Below, in pieces: positions 1-7,730 of a stretch of 64,000 nucleotides of DNA. This DNA is from Acidobacteriota bacterium (lineage in GTDB: Bacteria; Acidobacteriota; B3-B38; Guanabaribacteriales; JAGGZT01): the NCBI GenBank assembly GCA_021161905.1, contig JAGGZT010000004.1, positions 1 to 64,000 on the forward strand, given 5' to 3'. Made by a program: the position numbers and the translations under genes. The notes beneath the pieces were generated by a model. The model ran no database searches. It had not been told where the DNA came from and saw only the letters and a list, made by a program, of their open reading frames with translations. How positions within the stretch are numbered: position 1 is the stretch's first letter; each line of letters opens with the position of its first letter.

Positions 1-110
1 AACAACTCGCGGAATAGCTCCGGTGAGGGGTAAAAGGCAGTAAAGAAAGGGATAAACGCCTTCTTCCCCCGAGACCTTATGACCTTAAACCTCTCCCCAA
101 TCCTTCCCAC
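1..110 (-). CDS. trpA: Tryptophan synthase alpha chain, N-terminal part (runs off window)
   Basis: The minus strand opens with GTG at 110-108, preceded by a strong AGGAGG site, and reads MGRIGERF then, further on, [14 protein letters not shown], which matches the conserved TrpA start (a RIxExF helix followed by the FIPFxTAGxP strand). About 36 residues are present before the window ends. TrpA cleaves indole-3-glycerol phosphate and channels indole to TrpB. The start overlaps the end of trpB by 26 bases, as expected for translationally coupled trpBA. The usual Gly of TAGYP is Phe here (TAFYP), a small oddity. The frame was too short to be listed as a long ORF; identification rests on motif and position. 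Confidence 0.85.
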   Translation of the reverse strand, partial: MGRIGERFKVIRSRGKKAFIPFFTAFYPSPELFREL

Positions 111-1290
111 TTTCTCCTCCTATCCTTTCTATTATGTTAAGGTCCTTATCCCCTCTCCCCGAGATATTGATCACCACCAAGCTATCCCTATCAAGTTCCC
201 GGACCAACCTTTTGAGATAAGCCACGGCATGAGCCGACTCAAGAGCAGGGATTATACCCTCCAAGGAAGAAAGCTCCCAGAAAGCCTCCAGCGCCTCCTC
301 ATCGGTGACATTATCGAAGCTAACCCTCCCGGTATCTTTGAGGTAACTTAGCTCAGGTCCCACCCCAGGGTAGTCCAAACCGGCTGAGATCGAATGGGTG
401 GGCAAGACTTGACCCTCCTCATCCTGAAGGAGGTAGGAATAGGAACCATGAAGAACCCCCGGCGTTCCCCGGCAAAGGGTAGCCGAATGCTCTCCTAACT
501 TCTCTCCTCTTCCCCCTGCCTCCACTCCGATCATCTTCACCTTCTCCTCGCCAAGAAATGGATGGAAGAGACCGATGGAGTTCGACCCTCCACCCACACA
601 GGCGATGAGAAAGTCGGGCAATCTCCCCTCAAGGGAGAGGATCTGCTCTTTCACCTCCCGTCCGATCACTGACTGGAAATCCCTCACCATAGTGGGATAG
701 GGATGGGGACCGACAATTGAGCCTATCAGATAATGGGTGGTCTTCGCATTGGTCACCCAATCCCGTATCGCCTCGTTAATCGCCTCCTTCAGTGTTCGAG
801 AACCGGCTTTTACCTTTATGATACGAGCACCCAGTATCCTCATCCGCAGTTGATTGGGCGCCTGCCTTGCATAATCCTTCTCCCCCATATAGATGACACA
901 CTCGATCCCAAGAAGGGCACAGGCAGTGGCAGTGGCTACACCGTGTTGTCCTGCTCCTGTCTCCGCCACTATCCTTTTCTTCCCTAACCTCTTGGTCAGA
1001 AGCGCCTGTCCCAGGCAATTGTTGATCTTGTGGGCACCGGTATGGCAGAGATCCTCTCTTTTGAGGTAGATCTTGCATTTGTATTTCTCGCTCAAGTTCC
1101 TCGCGAAATAAAGTGGCGTGGGCCGACCCACATAATGGGTGAGATAGTACTGAAACTCCTTAGAAAAAGATGGATCGTCCTTGGATTCAAGGTACGCCTG
1201 CTCAAGCTCGAGAAGGTTCTCCATCAAGGTCTCAGGGACAAACCTCCCACCAAAAACACCGAATTTACCTAACTCCTTTGAAGATCCCAT
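85..1290 (-). CDS. trpB: Tryptophan synthase beta chain
   Basis: 401 residues, the normal TrpB length. It condenses indole with L-serine using PLP in the cytoplasmic alpha2-beta2 complex. The PLP lysine lies in HTGAHKINN (about residues 82-90), the phosphate-binding glycine loop is GGGSNSIG (about 233-240), and the N-terminus [14 protein letters not shown] is typical of TrpB1. It overlaps trpF by 22 bases and trpA by 26, so it is the sixth gene of the trp transcript. The ATG at 1290 follows AGGTGAGG. No missing catalytic residues are seen. Confidence 0.97.
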   Translation of the reverse strand: MGSSKELGKFGVFGGRFVPETLMENLLELEQAYLESKDDPSFSKEFQYYLTHYVGRPTPLYFARNLSEKYKCKIYLKREDLCHTGAHKINNCLGQALLTKRLGKKRIVAETGAGQHGVATATACALLGIECVIYMGEKDYARQAPNQLRMRILGARIIKVKAGSRTLKEAINEAIRDWVTNAKTTHYLIGSIVGPHPYPTMVRDFQSVIGREVKEQILSLEGRLPDFLIACVGGGSNSIGLFHPFLGEEKVKMIGVEAGGRGEKLGEHSATLCRGTPGVLHGSYSYLLQDEEGQVLPTHSISAGLDYPGVGPELSYLKDTGRVSFDNVTDEEALEAFWELSSLEGIIPALESAHAVAYLKRLVRELDRDSLVVINISGRGDKDLNIIERIGGESGKDWGEV

Positions 1291-1880
1291 TTCCTCACCT
1301 TTAGGATGAATTCCTTTAACTTATCGGGGTTTTTAACTCCTTCTTTCTCCTCTACCCCACGACAAACATCGACCCCGTAAGGGGAAACCCTGGAAAGGGC
1401 GAACTCCACATTCTCCGGAGTCAACCTCCCTGCCAGGATCACCCTCCCCCACCTTCCCGCTTCCCTGGCAACATCCCAATCATAGCCGAGGGCAAAATCG
1501 CCTTTGGGGAGGTCCAACATAAAGAAGGGAAGACGAAACCTCCTGATTTCCTCTAAAACCTTACTTCCGCCAACCTTGAAAACCTTGATCCCCCTCTTCC
1601 CAAATGCCTTGAGGTAGGATACATCCTCCTCCCCATGGAACTGCGCCAGATCGAGAAGACAATACTCCATAACCTCCCTCACCATAGAGAGCTCCTCGTT
1701 CATAAAAACACCGACGGTGTAAACGAACGGCGGAAGCTCTAACACCATCTCCCTCACCCTTTCCGGGGATACCCTCCGTGGGCTTGGGGCGAAGATGAAC
1801 CCCAAAGCATCGGCACCGGCATCTACCGCCATAAGCGCATCCTTGAGATTGGTGATCCCACAGATCTTGATCTTAGTCAT
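1269..1880 (-). CDS. trpF: Phosphoribosylanthranilate isomerase
   Basis: A TIM-barrel enzyme of about 203 residues that isomerises N-(5-phosphoribosyl)anthranilate to CdRP in tryptophan synthesis. It begins [11 protein letters not shown], with the catalytic Cys in KICGITN, and carries the phosphate-binding [17 protein letters not shown] segment (catalytic Asp/SSGVE-equivalent) near the C-terminus. A longer frame opens at 1904, but the start at 1880 is preferred: it has the family N-terminus, a GGGGAAGGG ribosome site, and an ATGA overlap with the trpC stop codon, indicating translational coupling. Confidence 0.94.
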   Translation of the reverse strand: MTKIKICGITNLKDALMAVDAGADALGFIFAPSPRRVSPERVREMVLELPPFVYTVGVFMNEELSMVREVMEYCLLDLAQFHGEEDVSYLKAFGKRGIKVFKVGGSKVLEEIRRFRLPFFMLDLPKGDFALGYDWDVAREAGRWGRVILAGRLTPENVEFALSRVSPYGVDVCRGVEEKEGVKNPDKLKEFILKVRKWDLQRS

Positions 1881-2668
1881 CCCTTCCCCCTCAGCGCGGA
1901 ACAAAATGACCTAAGCTTCTTCCCGGGATCGGCTGCCTTTACCAAAGCCTCTCCAATGAGAAATCCATCGGCTCCAAGTCCCCGGTAAAAAACGAGGTCC
2001 TCTTCTTTCCTGATCCCGCTCTCCACTATCTTCACCTTAGAACTGGATATCAGAGGGAGGAGCCTCCTCGACACATCGAGATCCACCTCAAAGGTATTCA
2101 AGTCCCTGTTATTTATGCCGACTACCTCTGCGGAAGCATCAAGGGCTTTTAACAACTCTTCTTTGGTATGAACCTCTACCAAGGCTTCCATCCCCAATTC
2201 CCTGGTGAGATTTAGAAGATCCTCAAGCCTCTTCCGGGAAAGAAGAGCAGTGATCAAAAGCAATGCATCTGCACCGGCAAGCTTTGTCTCTACGATTTGA
2301 TACTCATCGATGATGAAATCCTTTCTCAGAATAGGAACCTTAATGAATCCCTTCAAGTCTTGAATATCCTTCAACTGCCCACGGAAATATCTCTCCTCGG
2401 TTACCACCGAGATTGCCGAAGCACCGTTAGCCTGATATACCTCTCCTAACTCCTTGACCTCGCCTTCAAAAAGAACGCCCTTCGAGGGGGAAGCCCTCTT
2501 TATCTCGGCGATGATCCCGCCTCCCGAACGAATAGCTTCGGATAAAGAAAGAGGGTGAGAAGTGGTTTTCTCAGCCATTCGCAACAATCGAAAAAAGGGC
2601 AACCGCCTCTTCTTCTCTTCAATGAGCTCTCTCTTTATCTTTGTCATCTCCTTTAAGAACTCAATCAT
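1877..2668 (-). CDS. trpC: Indole-3-glycerol phosphate synthase
   Basis: 263 residues, a single-domain IGPS (not fused to TrpF). It closes the indole ring from CdRP. Visible hallmarks are the IAEIKRASPSKG strand with the catalytic Lys, VPILRKDFIIDEYQI, VEVHTKEEL, the GINNRDLNTFEVD strand, and the phosphate-binding VESGIRKEED / GFLIGEALVKA segments. It overlaps trpD by 8 bases upstream and trpF by 4 bases downstream, so it is embedded in a tightly coupled operon. Confidence 0.97.
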   Translation of the reverse strand: MIEFLKEMTKIKRELIEEKKRRLPFFRLLRMAEKTTSHPLSLSEAIRSGGGIIAEIKRASPSKGVLFEGEVKELGEVYQANGASAISVVTEERYFRGQLKDIQDLKGFIKVPILRKDFIIDEYQIVETKLAGADALLLITALLSRKRLEDLLNLTRELGMEALVEVHTKEELLKALDASAEVVGINNRDLNTFEVDLDVSRRLLPLISSSKVKIVESGIRKEEDLVFYRGLGADGFLIGEALVKAADPGKKLRSFCSALRGKG

Positions 2669-3683
2669 TCCTTCCTCCCTTGGCGAAGGAAATGAACTGG
2701 GAGAATAATCTCAGAGCCTTGCCGGAATCGATAGACTCTTCCGCCATCTCCACCCCTTCCTTTATGTCCCTCGCTCTACCCGAGACAAAGATAGCTGCTC
2801 CCGAGTTCAATAGAACTATATCCCTTGTCGGTCCCTTTTCTCCCTTCAATACCCGGTGAAGGAGCTCTACATTCTCCTTAACCGAATAGGCTTTTATAGA
2901 AGCTAAGGGGACACTCTTGATGGCGAAAGCCTCCGGGACGATCTCTACCTCCTCTATCCTCTCCTCGGTTACCAGAAGGCCCCGGGTGGGTGCGCTAATG
3001 GAAATTTCATCCAAACCATCAAGGGAATGAACGATCAACGCCTTCTCCGTTCCCATAAGCTTCAGCGCCTTCGAAATCGGCATCATAAGATCGGGAGAGT
3101 AAACGCCCAACAACTGCCTCTTGACCCTCAAAGGATTGGCTAAGGGACCGATTATGTTGAATATGGTCCTTACCCCGATCTCTCTCCTCGGCTGAAGGGC
3201 ATACTTCATCGCAGGATGGAACCGGGGAGCAAAAAGGAAGCCAAAACCGATCTCGTCGATAGCCTGAGCCACCTTCTCCGGGGAAAGATCGAGATCAACC
3301 CCTACCGCTTCTAAAAGATCGGCACTCCCGCATCTGCTTGAGACAGAACGATTACCATGCTTTGCCACCTTTACCCCAGCACCAGCAGTTACAAATGAAG
3401 AGATGGTGGAGATGTTGAAGGTAGAACGACCGTCTCCCCCGGTTCCACAGAGATCGATCAGGTCCTCGCTTTTTGTCTCGATCTTCACCGCCTTTTTCAA
3501 AACACCCTTTACACTGCCGACGATCTCCTCGATGCTCTCCCCTTTCATTCGGAGGGCAATGAGAAAGGCGGCGATCTGAACCGGGGTGGTCTTATTTGAC
3601 ATAATCTCGTCCATCACCCCCTCCGCCTCAGCCGAAGCCAGACTCTTTCTCTCCAAGAGAGCGGATATCGCTTCTTTGATCAT
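2661..3683 (-). CDS. trpD: Anthranilate phosphoribosyltransferase
   Basis: 340 residues, standard for TrpD. It transfers phosphoribose from PRPP to anthranilate. The PRPP-binding glycine loop GTGGDGRSTFNIST lies at about residues 82-95, followed by KHGNRSVSSRCGSADLLEAVG and the FAPRFHPAMKYALQPRREIGVRTIFN segment that lines the anthranilate tunnel. It is a separate gene from trpG, unlike the enterobacterial trpGD fusion. The gap to trpG is 11 bases. Confidence 0.97.
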   Translation of the reverse strand: MIKEAISALLERKSLASAEAEGVMDEIMSNKTTPVQIAAFLIALRMKGESIEEIVGSVKGVLKKAVKIETKSEDLIDLCGTGGDGRSTFNISTISSFVTAGAGVKVAKHGNRSVSSRCGSADLLEAVGVDLDLSPEKVAQAIDEIGFGFLFAPRFHPAMKYALQPRREIGVRTIFNIIGPLANPLRVKRQLLGVYSPDLMMPISKALKLMGTEKALIVHSLDGLDEISISAPTRGLLVTEERIEEVEIVPEAFAIKSVPLASIKAYSVKENVELLHRVLKGEKGPTRDIVLLNSGAAIFVSGRARDIKEGVEMAEESIDSGKALRLFSQFISFAKGGRND

Positions 3684-3694
3684 AATCCTCCCTC

Positions 3695-4264
3695 CTAACC
3701 AACCAGTTGGAGAAAATTTCTCAAAATCCTTTTACCTTCCCTGGTGAGAAAGGATTCCGGGTGGAACTGAACCCCTTCCACCCTTTTATCCTTCAGCCTT
3801 ATTCCCATAATCTCCCCCTCCTCGGTGTAAGATGAGACTTCGAGAGAGGGGGGAAGAGACTCCTCCTCAACCAAAAGGGAATGGTATCTGGTAGCTATGA
3901 AGGGGTTTTTCACCCCCTCGTAGAGCGTCTTCCCATCGTGGTAGATCTCCGACAGCTTACCGTGCATCACCCTATCCGCTCTCTTCACCGTTCCACCAAA
4001 GGTATAGGCAATGCACTGATGACCCAAACACACCCCCAATATGGGGATTTCCCCGGCAAACATCTTTATCAACTCGTTGGAGATACCGGCTTCCTTCGGG
4101 GTCTTGGGACCAGGAGATATGACCAGGTAATTCGGTGAGAGCCTCCTCGCCTCACGGAGGGAAATCTGGTCATTCCTCCTCACTACTACCTCTTCGCCAA
4201 GCTCCATAAAAGCCTGAGCCAAATTGAAGACGAAGGAATCGTAATTATCTATTAGTAAGATCAT
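3695..4264 (-). CDS. trpG: Anthranilate synthase glutamine amidotransferase subunit
   Basis: 189 residues of class I glutamine amidotransferase, providing ammonia to TrpE. The triad is visible: Cys in GVCLGHQCIAY (about residue 79), and His and Glu in VQFHPESF near the C-terminus. It starts [15 protein letters not shown], the standard TrpG/PabA N-terminus. Its start overlaps the trpE end by 20 bases. TrpG and PabA cannot be separated by sequence alone and one protein may serve both pathways; the operon context supports trpG. Confidence 0.95.
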   Translation of the reverse strand: MILLIDNYDSFVFNLAQAFMELGEEVVVRRNDQISLREARRLSPNYLVISPGPKTPKEAGISNELIKMFAGEIPILGVCLGHQCIAYTFGGTVKRADRVMHGKLSEIYHDGKTLYEGVKNPFIATRYHSLLVEEESLPPSLEVSSYTEEGEIMGIRLKDKRVEGVQFHPESFLTREGKRILRNFLQLVG

Positions 4265-5675
4265 CCTCCCCCTCCGATAGCTTTATCGCTTGATATAATC
4301 CCTCCATTTTGTTCAAGGTTTCCCAATATTCAGCCGAAGGATCGGAATCCGCCACAATCCCCGCCCCAGCCTGGAGGTAATACCTCCCCTGCTGATAGAC
4401 GATCATCCTGATGGCGATGCACATATCCATATTCCCATCGAGCCCGAAATAACCGAGAGCGCCAGCATAAGGACCCCTTCTCATCCCCTCTAACTCCTCG
4501 ATGATCTCCATCGCCCTTATCTTGGGGGCGCCGGTCACCGTTCCCGCGGGAAAGGCGGCTCTGAAGAGATCCAAGGCGTCAAATCGCGGGTCTATCCTCC
4601 CGATAACTTCGGAGACGATGTGCATCACATGGGAGTACTTCTCCAGCTTCATCCGCTCCTTCACCTCTATGGAATGAGGGAGACACACCTTGCCCAGATC
4701 GTTCCTTGCGAGATCAACAAGCATTACATGTTCTGCGATCTCCTTCTCGCTTTGGAAAAGCTCCTTTTCTAATTCCTTCTCCTCCTCGGGAGTTTTCCCT
4801 CGGGGTCTCGTTCCAGCAATGGGGTGAACCGAGGCTATTCCCTCCCGTAATTTGGCTAATGCCTCGGGCGAGGAGCCAATGAGCTGAAAATCATCGAAAT
4901 CCAAGAAAAACATATAAGGCGAAGGATTAATCGTCCTCAACGCACGATAGATCTCGAAAGGCGGAGCGGAGGTCTCTCCAGTAAATCTTTGCGATAAAAC
5001 CACCTGAAAAACATCCCCGGCTAATATGTATTCCTTTGCCTTTTTAACCAATCCCTCGAAATCGCCTTGGCTAATATTCCCCTTAGGTCTTTTTGATTTC
5101 TCTCGCTTCCTGAGTTTGCCTCTCAGATCCAAGAACCGATTAAGAGCAGTTTTTATCTCCTCTATCCTCTTAAAAACCGCTTCTGAAGCCTCTCTCCTAT
5201 CCGTGAGGGTGATTATCTTCACACTGTGAGTGATATGATCGAATACTACGATATCCCTCATAAGGGAAAGAACACCTTCGGGTAAAGGCAGGCCATCGGA
5301 AAGATCAAGTTTAACCGGCTCGAAGAACCTGACTATGTCGTAGCCCAGATATCCTACCCAACCGCCGATTAAAGGAGAAAGCTCTGGTTTGGGAAGAACC
5401 TCATAGGAAAATACAACCCTCCGCAGCTTCTCCAAAAATTCTTGCGGCTCAGAATTGACCCTACCGCCATCTACGAAAATTTTTCCTTCGTCGATTCTGA
5501 TCGTGGAAAGAGGATTCAACCCGATGAAGGAATAACGACCAAGCTTCTCCCCCTTTTCCACGCTCTCCAAAAGGAACTTAGCGCCGAGCCCTCTCAACTT
5601 CAGGAAAGCGGAAACCGGGGTCTCCAAATCAGCGACGATCTCCTTCCAATAAGGGAACAATTCCACCTTTTTCAT
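4245..5675 (-). CDS. trpE: Anthranilate synthase component I
   Basis: About 476 residues starting [10 protein letters not shown] at 5675, which has AAGGAG six bases upstream. The longer frame from 5717 would begin inside the attenuator terminator stem and is rejected. N-terminal lobe carries [17 protein letters not shown], the LLES-type motif that binds tryptophan for feedback inhibition. The C-terminal chorismate-binding domain has [14 protein letters not shown], the [12 protein letters not shown] motif and [18 protein letters not shown]. It produces anthranilate from chorismate with ammonia from TrpG. First structural gene of the operon and directly downstream of the attenuator. Confidence 0.96.
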   Translation of the reverse strand: MKKVELFPYWKEIVADLETPVSAFLKLRGLGAKFLLESVEKGEKLGRYSFIGLNPLSTIRIDEGKIFVDGGRVNSEPQEFLEKLRRVVFSYEVLPKPELSPLIGGWVGYLGYDIVRFFEPVKLDLSDGLPLPEGVLSLMRDIVVFDHITHSVKIITLTDRREASEAVFKRIEEIKTALNRFLDLRGKLRKREKSKRPKGNISQGDFEGLVKKAKEYILAGDVFQVVLSQRFTGETSAPPFEIYRALRTINPSPYMFFLDFDDFQLIGSSPEALAKLREGIASVHPIAGTRPRGKTPEEEKELEKELFQSEKEIAEHVMLVDLARNDLGKVCLPHSIEVKERMKLEKYSHVMHIVSEVIGRIDPRFDALDLFRAAFPAGTVTGAPKIRAMEIIEELEGMRRGPYAGALGYFGLDGNMDMCIAIRMIVYQQGRYYLQAGAGIVADSDPSAEYWETLNKMEGLYQAIKLSEGEDDLTNR

Positions 5676-5699
5676 CTCAAGCTCCTTGTTCCTCAGAAT

Positions 5700-5740
5700 A
5701 AAAAAAGACCCACTCATCCTTTCTCAGGATCAGTGGGTCT
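5700..5740 (-). terminator. trp attenuator terminator hairpin (3:4)
   Basis: On the minus strand AGACCCACT (5740-5732) pairs with AGTGGGTCT (5714-5706), with an inner ATCC/GGAT extension, followed by a run of six to seven T. It lies between the leader peptide stop and trpE, so it must be regulatory. Its left arm is also the right arm of the alternative antiterminator at 5732-5770. Confidence 0.93.
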
Positions 5741-5770
5741 GTTAAGGGGGAAGAATCCTTACAGACCCAC
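5732..5770 (-). promoter_or_regulatory. trp antiterminator hairpin (2:3)
   Basis: GTGGGTCTGT at 5770-5761 (end of the leader ORF) is fully complementary to ACAGACCCAC just downstream, extended by AAGG/CCTT across a one-base bulge. Forming this stem consumes the left arm of the 5700-5740 terminator. A third pairing, CCACCCT with AGGGTGG inside the leader ORF (1:2 stem, roughly 5807-5765), frees the terminator. This is the three-way switch of ribosome-mediated attenuation. Confidence 0.88.
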
Positions 5771-5854
5771 CCTCTTAAACCACCAATAATAGGTGTAGTA
5801 AGGGTGGATCGTACCTAAAACCTCTATCTTTTTACTTCCCCCTATATTACCCAT
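5759..5854 (-). CDS. trpL: trp leader peptide with tandem Trp codons
   Basis: A 31-codon frame starting at ATG 5854 and stopping at 5759 contains the run YYTYYWWF, with TGG TGG at 5785-5780, and ends inside strand 2 of the attenuator. An upstream in-frame ATG at 5863 lies too close to the -10 box to be transcribed. There is no Shine-Dalgarno site before either ATG, and the -10 box ends ten bases before 5854, so the peptide is probably read from a nearly leaderless mRNA. Ribosome stalling at Trp (and possibly Tyr/Phe) codons would favour the antiterminator and trpE expression. The role is inferred from the architecture, which is unambiguous. Confidence 0.87.
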   Translation of the reverse strand: MGNIGGSKKIEVLGTIHPYYTYYWWFKRVGL

Positions 5855-5864
5855 TGCAGGCATT

Positions 5865-5892
5865 ATTTTAATCAAGAAAACCCACTTGTCAA
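5865..5892 (-). promoter_or_regulatory. trp operon promoter
   Basis: Minus strand TTGACA (5892-5887), 16-base spacer, TAAAAT (5870-5865). It is the only good sigma-70 match upstream of the leader peptide. The 5893-6031 interval otherwise holds AT-rich sequence with nothing I can name. Confidence 0.8.
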
Positions 5893-6031
5893 CCCCTAAA
5901 TTTTGATCGATTATTTATAAAACAGAAGCACTAACTTCTCTCATATATCAATAACTTAATTTTAACGGTTTACTGGCGATGAGCGCTTCTTATCTTCCAT
6001 CTTAAAGTCAAGTTAGGGGAGATCATCCATA

Positions 6032-7165
6032 TTAGCCCTCAATCTTGTAGAGGGCATAACGGTAGCCCCGTTCGTAATACTCGGCTATCAATTTAAGCTT
6101 AAAGTTTTCCAGGATGTAACGGCAAAATTTGTTCTGCTCCGGATCGTTCACATTGCACCAGAAGTTGTAGTGGAAATATATCCCCCCGCGAAACCGTTTT
6201 AACTTACTGGTAATGAAGGTTCTATTATTGAACACGAGGTAAGCCTGAGCGGAGCTCCTTTTAAAGAGGAGGAACATATTGGGATTGTGGGTGATGATCA
6301 GTGAATTATCGGGAACCATTCGGGCAAATTTCTTGGCGTATAGGTAGTCCATCCGGGCACCCCAAGCCTCCTCGCCAACCGCCCTCACCAACGGCAGAAA
6401 CCAGGTAAAGGCAAAGACGGTTATCACCAGGGGAACCCATTTGAGTCGTCCTCCCTTAAGCCTCTCCTGAAGGAGGGAGAGTCCGAGACCGGAAAGAACC
6501 GCAAGAGGAGCGTAGGAAAGAAGGGAGAAACGGACATCAGCTCCATATCGATAGCTCCCGGCATAAAAGGGAATAAATATCCCCCAGAAGAGGAGAAACC
6601 AACCGAAAGGAAGAAACTTTGCCCGCCATCTTTTTCCAAAGAAGAATCCCACTATAGCCAGAATGCTGAACAAGACCGGGAACCAGTGATTATCAAAGTA
6701 AAACCAACCGTTGGTTCGGAGGTTATAGTGCACATAGCTGAGGGCGAATTTAGGACCCCTGCTTCCCCAGGGCTCCCCGCCAACGGCAATGATATGAGCC
6801 AAGTGAGGGATGATTAAAAAGAAGGAAATCACTCCCATTTTGTAGATTCTCGACCTTATAAGCTCAGCAGGAGCAAGAAGAAGAATAGCTATTCCGAAAA
6901 CGAGGATAAGGAGAAACGATTCCGGACGGAACTGGCAGGCAAAAGGGAGAAGAACGAAGGCGAGAAAAAGAAGGGAGTTTTTTCTCTCCTTAAGGTAGAA
7001 GACAAGAAATAAAAGGGAGAAAACAGCAAGGGAAGCAGCTGAAGGTTCAACCGCGGTGGTGTTTGACCAGAGGAGATTCTCCGGAATAAGAAGATAGATG
7101 AGGGCAGAATAAATGCCGACCAAGAAGCTGTCGAAAAGGAGATAGGAGAGCAAAAACACACTCAA
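6032..7165 (-). CDS. ArnT/PMT-like membrane glycosyltransferase, C-terminal fragment (frameshifted)
   Basis: About 377 residues with eight or more hydrophobic segments followed by a soluble C-terminal tail with several aromatic residues. It is the continuation of the gene at 7192-7713: the frame stays open upstream to the T7 tract at 7239-7233, and adding one T joins the two into a single protein of about 561 residues, the size of GT39/GT83-type (ArnT, PMT_2) enzymes that move a sugar from a polyprenyl-phosphate donor on the outer face of the inner membrane. Acceptor and sugar are unknown. The ATG at 7165 is not a convincing native start because no ribosome site precedes it and the homologous sequence continues upstream. 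Confidence 0.7.
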   Translation of the reverse strand: MSVFLLSYLLFDSFLVGIYSALIYLLIPENLLWSNTTAVEPSAASLAVFSLLFLVFYLKERKNSLLFLAFVLLPFACQFRPESFLLILVFGIAILLLAPAELIRSRIYKMGVISFFLIIPHLAHIIAVGGEPWGSRGPKFALSYVHYNLRTNGWFYFDNHWFPVLFSILAIVGFFFGKRWRAKFLPFGWFLLFWGIFIPFYAGSYRYGADVRFSLLSYAPLAVLSGLGLSLLQERLKGGRLKWVPLVITVFAFTWFLPLVRAVGEEAWGARMDYLYAKKFARMVPDNSLIITHNPNMFLLFKRSSAQAYLVFNNRTFITSKLKRFRGGIYFHYNFWCNVNDPEQNKFCRYILENFKLKLIAEYYERGYRYALYKIEG

Positions 7166-7191
7166 AACAGCAAGACTGAAGAGGAGATTAT

Positions 7192-7713
7192 TCAGGATAT
7201 AGCCATAGATCTCGTTATCGCCAAAGATCCTGAAAAAAAGCTCACCAAATAGGGATAGCCATATGGCTCCTTATTATATTCTCCACTGAAACACTTAAAC
7301 TCCCCATATTCGTATGTCCCGTAATTGCACATCTGGGCTCTCTTGAGGTGGGCGAGGTTCTGAGCGACATTGAGGTATATCGTCTCATCATAGTAGATTC
7401 GGTGAATGCGAGGAGGAAGAAAAAGAGACATCAAGAATGAGCCGAGTACCAAAGCGAGGATTACATATCGTTCCTTCCTGGAGAATGAGATAAAGAGTCT
7501 CTTTATATGATCGAAGCTAATGATTATTCCAACGATGATGAGAACGAAGTTCACCTCAAGAACGATGGGGATGATGGTCTTCAACTCCTCCTTTATCCGA
7601 TGGGGGTTTCCCGAGGACAAAAGAAGAAGAAAGAAAAATACGCCAAGAAAATAAAGCAGGACAAAAATGAAAAATCTTATCCCTTTTTTTATCAAGCCCT
7701 TCTTTCCCTCCAT
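7192..7713 (-). CDS. ArnT/PMT-like membrane glycosyltransferase, N-terminal fragment (frameshifted)
   Basis: Encodes the N-terminal 165 or so residues: a cytoplasmic basic stretch, two to three membrane segments, and the first periplasmic loop with YYDETIYLNVAQNLA, the acidic D-E motif expected at the catalytic site of GT-C enzymes, then NKEPYGYPYLV, a loop typical of PMT_2 proteins. After the homopolymer at 7233-7239 the frame goes out and stops at 7192. Last gene of the 11556-6032 operon, 17 bases after the carbamoyltransferase. Confidence 0.7.
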   Translation of the reverse strand: MEGKKGLIKKGIRFFIFVLLYFLGVFFFLLLLSSGNPHRIKEELKTIIPIVLEVNFVLIIVGIIISFDHIKRLFISFSRKERYVILALVLGSFLMSLFLPPRIHRIYYDETIYLNVAQNLAHLKRAQMCNYGTYEYGEFKCFSGEYNKEPYGYPYLVSFFSGSLAITRSMAIS

Positions 7714-7730
7714 TACTCACCCTCCCCTCT

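Noticed and set aside
5676-5717. Longer start of trpE at 5717
   Set aside because: The ATG lies within the attenuator terminator stem and lacks a ribosome site; the family start is at 5675.
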